Shown here: positions 14,583 to 25,600 of the stretch, one piece after another
Layout of the letters: each line of letters opens with the position of its first letter
Numbering within the stretch: the first letter of the stretch is position 1
NCBI RefSeq assembly: GCF_001039355.2
Contig: NW_019775136.1
Coordinates: 313,855-377,854 of the forward strand
From: Lingula anatina
Taxonomy: Eukaryota > Brachiopoda > Lingulata > Lingulida > Lingulidae
DNA length: 64,000 bases
Direction of reading: 5' to 3'
Notes under the pieces: model-generated
What the model saw: only the letters and a program-made list of their open reading frames with translations
Told to the model about the DNA's origin: nothing
Database searches by the model: none
Made by a program: the position numbers and the translations under genes

Positions 14583-17500
14583 AATTGAATTGGTTATATT
14601 ATTAGAAGAGCTTTTAAGCCCACCCGTGTGTTGTTTTAATTGTAAAACCATCACTGAAAAGAATTCAGCATTGATGTTAAGAGAACAATACACAGCCACA
14701 ATGGAAATTAGTATTCTTTAAAATACATTTTTATTTGCTCATAAAAATGATCATATAACCAAATAAAATTCCATTAGATCTGGCCAAAAAACATACATAA
14801 AATGTGCTTTAGTCTATAGATGTGAACTAAGTTGAAAGTTCATTATTACTGGATTTTTGTGCCTTACAAAGTCAGTATGATACAATGTGGGAAAAAAAGA
14901 CTAACAATGGTAAGACAGAGTGGCCCCATTATTTTACTTGTACATGACAATGATCCATAGTATGTGATAAAAATAATTTAATGGCCATTGCTTGCCTATG
15001 AAAACACAATATGCTTTTCTCAGCAAAAAGATAATTACAATAACACTTCTTTCCTATATATCTTATTTACAGTGACCTAGAACTGTGAACTTTTCTGTAT
15101 CATCTATCGTCTTGGATGAGGGAATAAAAGATATTACAAAACAGAACAAAAACAAAAAATCGACTGTGACAAGTCTCATTTGTCACTGCTTGGCATGGGC
15201 ACATTAAAACCCAGTTGAATGTACTAGTGCAGTAATAAAATTTAACTAATTGCACATTAGATAATTTTTGGACTTAAAACAATGGTACTCTTATATCAAA
15301 GCAGAAAAAATCTGCATTTAGTTTACATTAGTAAGCAATATCAATAATAAAGATATTACACTCTGTGAGGTACCTAACTGGAGACCAAAGATGAGTTGTT
15401 TTTTTTTTTTCAATATAATCACACCGCCCAATTTATAGAATTAGGATCACTACTGTCATATCCAAAGATGTGAGCATACAGATTCTTTATTCGAAACCTT
15501 AAAAACTTGTTTCCGACCAAAATAATGATAACATCAAAAACTGGACCCATTCTCATTAAGAGAATAGCCAAGATGGATAGTACTCTTGGGTCACTTTCAG
15601 AGTTGGCCGCTGCTAGCCACATGAATCCGGGACATATAGCGGTCAGGCAGTGTTCGGTGAGGATCAGGAAAATCGTCTTTGTCAGTCTGAGTTGATACTT
15701 TACAATGTAATCGTTCATAGGTGTAGGGGTGCTGACCTCCAAGTTATCCTGAACAGGTGCCACTGTGGATCTCATCTTCTTAATTTTATAGAACAGCATC
15801 AAATATGAGCACAGCATGATAAGAGTAGACGGAGCATACAAAACAGGCAGGAGGAAGTTGAGCAGACTGCTCGTTGCTATTTTACAATTCAGGTCCATAG
15901 GTGTGTATTCAGGTGCTTCGTCCAACACTGCAAACTTGATAACAAGAAATAACATCAAGGGTAAAAGATACGATAGCGCAATCATACCCCTTGTGTACTT
16001 AGATGACTTGACCTTCCCAAAACAGCTCGGGTGCATGGTACTAATGTACCGTTGTAATGCCGTGGCACACAAGAGCAAGTTTGCCGTTGTTGTAAGGATT
16101 GCTGCCGCATATGCTGAATAGTCGCACAGTCCCCCCCCAAGCTCGTGGTCCTCAACAAGCAAGGATGCCATGTGCACTGGCATGACGAAGAAACAGAGTA
16201 AACTGTGTGTTGCTGATATGCTTGCAATCAGGTAGTAGGATGATTTAGGATGATCAGGCAGTCTTACAATTGTTACCATTGTGGAAAAATTTCCTATGCC
16301 TCCAATAACAATGCACAGGATAAGCACAATGAACACAATCACTGAAACAGAGACAGGTATTGGCCCAAACTCTGAACTGTCTGTACTGTTCTTGTAAAAC
16401 GCTGAGGAATTTTCCATTTTGTTATACTATACTGATGAATGTTATTACAAAAGTGGAGCATGCACTGGTCTCTAATGCAAGCTACTTGGTTTCTGGCACC
16501 AAACCAGGGCTTTGTTGGATGATACATGGACATGTATGGCTTTGGTTTTCTTTTCTACCATGGTTGACGTAGGTAATTGCTCTTCAGGAGCTTTACTGAA
16601 ATGAATGCTGAAACTGTGAGGAATGGCAAGACATAATTAGGATTCATTAGCAGTTGTGATGTTTATGGACAATTGTGTGGAGTCGGTCGCTGACTCCTTT
16701 GACCACAATGCGTTGTACAACAAGAAGGAAGTGAACTTTTAATTTGACAAGAATCCAATAATGGTTATGATTACACAATGACAATAAAGCTTGCTTATTT
16801 GAACCTGCTATCAAATTAGAAGACTTGTATATGCAATGTTGACCTTACATACTTATTTAAATGATAAATCTGATATTGCACATTTTGTTGTTTGAAGGGG
16901 CCTTTATGCAAAGGCAGCCCACTGTAATTCATTCAGATATGTCATAAATATCATTTGATCAATGTCAGGTTAATAATGCTTGAAGATGTTGTAGAAAACA
17001 TTGACATATGAAGACATTGATGTTTGCCAATGCGTGTTATTAAAATAAACAGAAATGACAAAGAGCGCATTCAGAACTGATGATCGCCAGACTAACTGTT
17101 CTGCTGACTAAATATGCACGACCCCACTTAAAAAGCAAGCTGCTAATTCCCTGATGGTCTCCCCGCCTCCACATGTACCATGAAATGGATAAAATCTCGG
17201 CTCTGAGGTTTAATTGCTAGCCCCCTGCAATGACGGTGCGTGTGGAGGCAGGGAAACCATCAGGGAATTAGCAGCAGCACTTTTTAAGTGGGGTCAGCCA
17301 TGTATAGTTGGCGGATCAAGTTAGTCCATGGATCATTTGTTTTGAATGTGCTCTAAAAAGAAAAAGGAATTAATGGTGATGGTGGAGCAAATGTCTGCCA
17401 TTCCTATATAATCCACTCTCTTGCATAGACTCAAATAGTGGTTTCACTTTTAACAGCATCAATTCATTTTGAATTGCAATCTGTTGCTTAAGAAAATATT

Positions 17501-20500
17501 TTACAAAATTGGTAGTGAGCTGGAGGATTGCAAGAGCAAATAGGTGAAGTGATACTGCACTGAGAAGATATGTACAGTGTGTATAGCATAATGATGCATG
17601 CAAACTTTTCAGAGCACAAGTTAGGAAGTAGCACTCTTTATTTATTTATTTAATTATTCACAGAAGATGTAAAGATTTTTTAAAAACTACTGTAACTCTG
17701 CATATGCTTTAAAAAAAAATGAACCAAGCAAACTAAGTATTTATTTTTAAATATTTTTAGGTTGTTGTTACTGGAGAGCGGTATTGGCCAGTCTCTTTTT
17801 GCGCAGACCAAAATTGGAATAAACTACAGTGAGTGTGGTCAACCTGGGTATTCAAAATGTTTACGTTTATTCATCTGATAATACCTTTTTTATACACGAA
17901 ACCAAATTTTATATCATGTGCATAGACATGTATATGGAAAACTTCTTAGATTTGTGGTAAATCTGTAAATATTTCACAACAGCATATAGTTAACTAAAGG
18001 TTTAGGTTACTTGTGCAATAACTTTGTTCTGATATTATTGATTTGTTTTACATTTTAGACACATATTAAGTACCAGCGGTACTCTGTATGTCAAGCAGAG
18101 GGCAGGCCACCTGACATATATGGAAGACCCAAAGGTACAGACAAAGACAACAAATTAGGCACAAAGTCACGATATATGTGAGCAGTGTGTTAATTGGATA
18201 TTCCTTGAAGGAGCATTGTATTTTATGTATTGAGTTAAATAACTAGAAGTGCATGAATATAATTATCCTAGCCAACAACGCATCAAAATAAGGCAGTATA
18301 GTAATGTATGACAATGGGTCTTGCATATTTCAGGGATACCACAGCTTGTTAGCTAAATCATTTGTGAGTGATAAAGGTGGCCATCAGCGAGTGCAGGTAA
18401 ATATTTTTTGAAACATTGCAGTTTTGTTAGTGACTGGGAAGGATGTTTTTTTTTTTTTTTTGAGGGTTCATTGTTTGAAATTCATTGGTGTTTACTGTCA
18501 TTGAGCAAGAAAGTGATGCTAATAATGCAGAGGTTTTTTTAAAGTGAGTTTAGAAATAATGAGTCATATCATTACGGACCTTCCAGGCTGTTAAATAAAT
18601 GTCTCCCTCTCCCCCCAAACCTCTATTTTCTCCATCTGATGGTGGTTTTGGATTCCATGCTTCAAACATCATGCATCTAAAAGCTGGTGTTTAAATCATT
18701 TTGCTTGAGTAAGTGGACAAAAGGTTTATTTTCACAGGCATCCCAGCCTTCATGTGTCAAAAAGGAAAAATTTTTTTATCAAAAAAAACTGTAGTTATCT
18801 TCTTGTGTTTTTATTCCTTTGTTGTACCTCGCTGGTGGTACATATGCAGGAGTGGGCATTTTCTCACACCCATTACTGTACACAATTTTTCTAATTTAAA
18901 CAGAAAATTAATCCATTTAATCTGTTTAAATCATTAAAATGGGTATTTTATATGAAATATTAATGAGCTTAAACTTGGAATTTTTCCACTGAAATATTAT
19001 TGTTTTTCTTCTAGCCTGAAGTTATCAAGTCGTTTACTTCAGATGCAAGGATTCTCTCATTTACAGAATCATTTTGCAAAGAGCATAGTGATCAGGTAAA
19101 TAAAAATCCTCACAAAATTTTATTTGCAAAGACCTTAGTTATGATGATTTAATAAATTTATTCACCAATTCTGTCATTTTACAAGTTCTATTTAATCTCA
19201 CAGTCACCTTTTACATGAGAGAGATTTGAAGTTCAAACCACAGTGTCATGTATGAACATATTAACTCTATTTGCCATTGTCATATGTAACTGGATCTGAT
19301 TAGAATTAGATATGTTTGTAACTGAATCCACAATATTGTGTGACATATAAAAAAAAGATGTATTAGTATATCTAATTCAATATGATTTGGAGAATATTAT
19401 TACAGATATGATTATAGATTCTGTGATAAAACCAGATTTGACTAGATAGATATGCTAAACTTTGTGACAAGAAACTGAAAATACACTAAAGGTCTGGAAT
19501 GCTATTCACTATTATACACACAATTGGTTAATTGTTTCACTAACTGCACTCTTCTCAAGACACATGTGGGTGAGGATTTAGCTTTAAAAACAATTAGTTG
19601 ATTGATTTTGGCAAACTAATATTTTTTCCTACATTTGATTTGGTTCTGTATCTTTTGAAATTTTGCATGTCAAGTCGTGCATTGCATTTTCTATACATAT
19701 CATTTGACAGTGTTGTTTGTGTGATTTTTGATAGGTGGTGGAAACTAGCATCAGTTTCTAGTATGTGATGGCTTGGTCTGAATTTTGCTGAAGTTGAAAT
19801 TTATTAGTTTTAAATAGACAATGTTTCTTCCATATTGGGTGTGGGATCTCAAAGGGATAACAACTGTTCGTAAGTTAATCAACTTATCCATATTTCACAA
19901 TAAGTGCATCGTAAACGGCTTATAGAAATATAATAAATTCCATTTTACCACCAAAAACAGTTTGTGCATGCCATCACATGAAGTGACCTCCAAAGATATC
20001 TACACTCTGTAATAATCTCTTAAGAGAATATTACAGAAAACCAAACTTTTTAGAAAAAAAAACAGGGACTAACTTTGAATGTCAAAATGAATTCATTTAC
20101 CATTGGTTAGTATGAGAAAATTGTCCTTTATCCCAGGAAAATTAATTTTTTGGCCAAAATGAACAGTTGTCATCTCTTTAAGGAATATATTTGAAACAAA
20201 TGATAAAATCTACTTTGTAATTAGTCTAGCAACAATCCAATGTTATGATCTTGACCTAAAATCTTTCACAAGGAATTGATCCTAAGAAGTGGGTCTTATT
20301 GTTTGGGAATTGTCATCAGTGTCCCTTATACTTGTAATAGTTTAAAATAGAGACCCCTTACTTGATGCTTGATGGATTTTCCACTCACTGCCATATGATG
20401 CCTCTTCTCCAATTTTCCTTCTGTTCAAGTATGGCAAAGCTCTTGGCTGGTCCAGCTTTCCATGGTTTCTAGAAATTGGTCAAATTATTCAATTGATATA

Positions 20501-22597
20501 TTTACATGCTTCCGTTAATTAATTTAACCTTACATCAAGTTTTTTTGTCATACAATGCCTGACTTCCCAAAAGCTAGTTTCAGTAGTATTCTCATTGATG
20601 TGATATACCTGGATATAATTGTGATCAGATTGTCATAATCTTTGGTATTGATTGCTCATAGGCAGGTGAACTAGTTGGCTTACACTGTTACAGGAAAACT
20701 GCAGCATATCAGTGGGGAGCGAGCTTTGAAATGAGAAGAAAAATAACTAAGTATTTCAAAATCATGTCTCACGTTGACCAGGCTACCCAAGGTTTATGGT
20801 TGTATTGATAGCTGCACATGCTTTAAAAAAACTTCCAAAAGTTCTAGAAAACACAAATGATGGCAAAGTTTTGATTAGAAATGTCCACATTTAAAATCTG
20901 TCACTGGCTGATCAGAAGGAAGTGTGACCTTGAGTGGGCACTGCATTCGCCTGACTTGAACCACCCAGATTTTTATATGTGGGGGTATTTCAAGGATAAC
21001 GTGTACCAGAGCAAACTTCAAACAATTAGTGAACTGAAGGGCAGCAATCAGAGCAAAAATTTTGGGAAATTCCAAAGGAGGAATGTGTTAGAAAATTTGA
21101 CAATTTTTTTGCCACATTTGCAAGTCTGCCGCCAATGTAGTGGAGGCTATTAGGAGCATATTTTTAAAAAGAACGTAACTTTTATTCAAAGTGACCAAAA
21201 TAACAGAAACTGGGGAATGATCATGCACAATCTGAAGTTTATGTCCAGCAAATTTGTAGGATTTTTAAAAAGTTTTACGGGCTCTTTTTTTCTTTTTTCA
21301 TCCTGTAATATTGTAGGAAGGTTTGTTACAACTGTTAATGTAACAAAGCAACAACTGCAATAAATGTTGTCACATTGTCAACTTCACTGGTAATGTTATG
21401 ATACACAGATAATGTAACATCATTTTTGTTATGGTTAATGTGACAACATTTCCTAACTGTAATATGACAAGAATTTTAGTGGTCACTTTACGGTGAAAGC
21501 AGGCTCATTGAGTATTTTCTCTTATTTGAAAGAATATACCCTGTCTGGCAAATATTTTATGGCTTAAATATTTTAATTTTAATTCTAATTGACTTACTAA
21601 TCTCAATGAATTTTATAATTCTATTAATGTATAAGTTTTAGTTTCATTTTCCACATAAACCATTACATTTCACAAACAGGATAAAAAAATAAGATGAGCC
21701 TTCTGTTGATTGCTTGTGTAAAAATCTTGAACTTCCGTGAGCTTTCAATTGATTGCACTCGATTCATGAGGTGATCAATAAAATGGTTGCCTTATAACAT
21801 TAAGAAATGTCTCAACATTATTGGTCCAAGGATTGTCACATAAATCACAAAGTTATGTCGTGACGTTAGTGGTAAAGTAAGGTGTTAATAATGTTGGACA
21901 TTGATAATGTGAAAACTGAAACATTAACAACTGTGAATAATGCACAATTATCAGTCCAGTGTTATGACATCAGTGGTAACAGGTGTGGATACATAGCAAG
22001 CAAGAGTTCATCTTTGTACATACCATTGGACGGATTCAAATTACTACAACCAGTTCCTTACAGAACTCTGATAATAACCGCATGTCAAAAAATAATCTAA
22101 ATTATACACTCCATCAGCCAAAAAACAAATAAAATTCAAACTGCACAGTCTCCAAATTTCTGGCTGTTAAATTGTTCTTGTACTTATCCATTTAATACTT
22201 TTCTGTCCAGTTTTTAAGAAACCTGGGTTAGTTAACAAAAAATGAAAAACTTGGTGGAAAAAAAAAATGAAGAGATTGCATGGAATCCAGATTTACCCAG
22301 AACAAGTGATGTTTTGGTATGAGCAGTTGTATTAACATTTAGGAATAAAACACTAAGCTTGATAACATAAGTACTAATGTCCCAAAATAGAGTCACCAAG
22401 AATTATAGTAGACTTTTGTAATGTCATGAACAGGGAACAGCACCAGTCTGCACTAACAAGTATTCTCTTTCTCTTCAGATGTTTTTATCTCTATTTTGTG
22501 TTATCTCATATCTTCAGGAGGCAAATTTATTTGATTCAAATGAATTTGATTCTCTTGAAGATCAGACAAACCCTTTGGGTAAACTCAGAGTAGGGGT

Positions 22598-22643
<46 letters not shown>

Positions 22644-25600
22644 TATATTTATGCTTGTTCTGTTTGCTGCTGATAGAGTTTGTGAACTTTTTGCACAATG
22701 CATTTAAAACATACCCCTGAACTTTAGGTTCTTGGAGAAAAAGGGCTTTTCAACTGTTAGGAGATTGTGTGCCACAAGCATCTTACCATCACTAAAGCAT
22801 TTGTAACAGGCGTCTTTCATTCATTCAATCATTCTTTTTTCCCTCATTTTCGTGATCCATAAACACAAGACAATGGAAGTGCTTTATTAGTGTTAAGCAC
22901 AATCTGTATTGATTGTTGTAAGCCATTAATGCATATGTACTTATCATTAAAGTGATGCGTAATGTAAGAGATAAATCTACAAATTTAGTAAAAAGTCAAT
23001 ATTTTAAGTACTGAGAGAACTTCTGGAAAACATACATTTTTCAAATAACCCAAAGTTCTCATCTCTGGAAAATATGTACTGCTGTAATTTTTTTCTTTTG
23101 AAAACATTCCATGAATTTGGGGTCACATTAGAATAATGTTTATACCTGCCTGATGTTGACTTTCTTTTCTTTTCACAGGAATATCCTCAGACGTCAATGC
23201 TTTCTTCACTACTCCATGAATGTGTGACTCAGGAGAAACCAGAGATGCTGAGCATGTACATAGAGTTGCACCAGGTAAGTGCCATCAGTACATTGAAGTG
23301 CTTTTATAACACATGACACAAGTATTTGACACCTTGGCATGTTGTCATGAAAGCTCTTGTGCACGCAGATTTACACCAGAAGTCTAATTAGTCTCTTGTG
23401 TAAGTTAATTGATATTCTGGAAGCAGGTGTTGCTTTTCTAATAAAAAAAATGAAATAGATAGATAGGCATTGCATATATATATATATGTGTGTGGATTAA
23501 ACAGAATTGAAAGAAAGATAATAACTGACATCAAGTTGAATGGTGAAGCAGATTTAAGAAGTCTCAAAATTTTCAGTTTTAATTAATAAACTCACATCCA
23601 GATAAAAAATTGGAATTTAAAATGGATTTTTTTTTTGTCATATCTAACTCTACCTGACAATAAGGTTTATGAATGCACAGTAATAAGTGTTAAAGTAAGC
23701 ATAGTATGTTGTTGGTTCAATATAATGTAACTTCTAAATAAAAAAAAAATGCTCCTATGCCAGAAATGTGTCTCTATGTACCCAAATCTGATAACTAGAA
23801 TTACAGTGCAGAAGTAGGTAAGCTTGAAGCAAAAAAAGGGAAGCAAGGCTAACCTTGTTGCTTCAGGACATTTGAAGGGAAAGTTTGACTGTATGCTTTG
23901 GGCTTCAAGTCGCCAAGTAATTGAAATCAAGTTTGGAGAAAACCCCTTATCCCAGTGGCAGAAAAACTCTTTATCCATGCCTATACCTGCCCTCGAAAGG
24001 AATGCCCAGAATAAATGTTACAATGAATGGTTTCATTTGGAAGGGCTTTTGGTTATGTTGCTGTGAATATGCACCTAACATATTCGCAAGACAAAGATAA
24101 CACATCATTTGTAAGTAAGCCTTCAACTGTGCATGTAAAGAATCCTATGAATGAATCGTTTTATGCATATTTTGGTTTTTCCAGTCTGAATAGTATGGGT
24201 ATACCACAGCAGGGAAGTTTAAATATCATCAGCATCGTTCAGAAGTTCTGTCAATGGTTTAAAATTACCAGTGTCTATCAGTGTCTAGAAGTTCATCAAT
24301 AAAATGAATACTGATTTCTAATTTTGCATAGTTCATAATAAAAGTTAAGACTGGATGTGCTTTAGATCAGTTTTAAAACTTATGCCCAGTAGTGTAAATC
24401 CCCTGTTTATCTTATCAAGTCTTCTGTCTATGCATAGGATTTTTTTCCTAAACTTTAATGGATCCAACCGTGTGTGTGTGTGTTTCTAAAATCTGGACCA
24501 AAATTGAAATCTCTTAAAACACTGAGCTGAAATTTCCAGGACAGCTAGTTGCTTTCCAGAAAAACTAATGAAGCGTTTTTGCCATTTATCAAGAATTAAT
24601 TTGTCTTCTATCTGTTTGTCAGAAAAGAAGATAACAGCTAGTTTATGAAAAATATAATAGGTAATGGTCCCTCAGCATGATTCACAAGAAATATCTGATA
24701 TCTAACCAAATCAGAGCCTGGGGATTAACCGTTCTGGGAAGCCTAAATTCTTAGAATGGTAAATCTTCCAAAATCTTTGTTGTCTGGCTTCAAGTGAGCA
24801 AAAGGGTAGAAATACGTTTTACAAAGGCTTTCTAATTATAGAAACGGACTATAGTAATAAGTAAATGCAATCAGAGAAGAGTTTTTGTCACACCTCAAGT
24901 CCAGTTACATTGAACTGTCCAAAAATACAAACAAACATTCAACATTTGATGCTACTACACTTTTTAATTATACATGTTGATTTTAAATATAATTTTATTA
25001 ATGATTGTATTTTTGAAGGTAATGTTTTGTTGATATTTCAGATTATTGGTAGTCTTTCACAGGGGTTGGATTCCATGAAATGCTGGCAGGTGAAGCTGGC
25101 TCTGGCTCTTTACAGAAGATTTGGGTCTGAGAGGAGGTTGCTGGCAACAGAATTCTTACTGGCTGCCGAGAGTAAAATAAATGTGATATTTGAGGAATGG
25201 TTGAAAGGTACTTACATTCAATTTTTTTAGCTCCTGCCTCTCCATTGTAAATGCTATCTGAAATGGCTTCTGTGTCCTTGACACCTTGTTAACATGATGG
25301 TTTTGGTTAAACTCTTGACTTTTCATGAGGTGTTCATCATCTGTCCAGACCAATAAAATTACCTAATTGATGCTTATTTTTAACTTAATTTAATTGCCCA
25401 TGTTCTATGGATTCAGGAGCACGTAAAGTACTTTACGCAATATATTAGATGCAAAAATACCACATCTTCAATGTAAACAAGTTGGTAAATATTTCAAAAT
25501 TGTTTCAGACACCATTCGGAAATCATCTCAACAATAATAGGGCACTTTTTCTCAGTTTGTATGCCTCTTTAACTAATATATACTACAGTTGTTTTTGTGT

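Larger units (their letters stand above)
14100..17760 (+). other. 3.7-kb ANAPC1 intron hosting a nested gene
   Basis: The intron between exons 14022-14099 (donor gtaatc) and 17761-17828 (acceptor tttttag). It contains a CA microsatellite (14532-14581), the reverse-strand GPCR gene (15419-16417) and an inverted-repeat element (17062-17354). I see nothing else that looks coding. Confidence 0.8.
19096..23178 (+). other. 4.1-kb ANAPC1 intron
   Basis: Apart from the family T element, the mariner relic and an AT microsatellite (22602-22639), I see only AT-rich filler. A small inverted pair (aatgttgtcaca near 21362 and tgtgacaacatt near 21440) lies just after the relic. Confidence 0.7.

Noticed and set aside
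22488-22580. Possible extra ANAPC1 exon after a ctcttcag acceptor
   Set aside because: Its best donor gives phase 1, while the next exon (23179) must be entered in phase 0, and exon 19015-19095 already joins 23179-23274 in frame.
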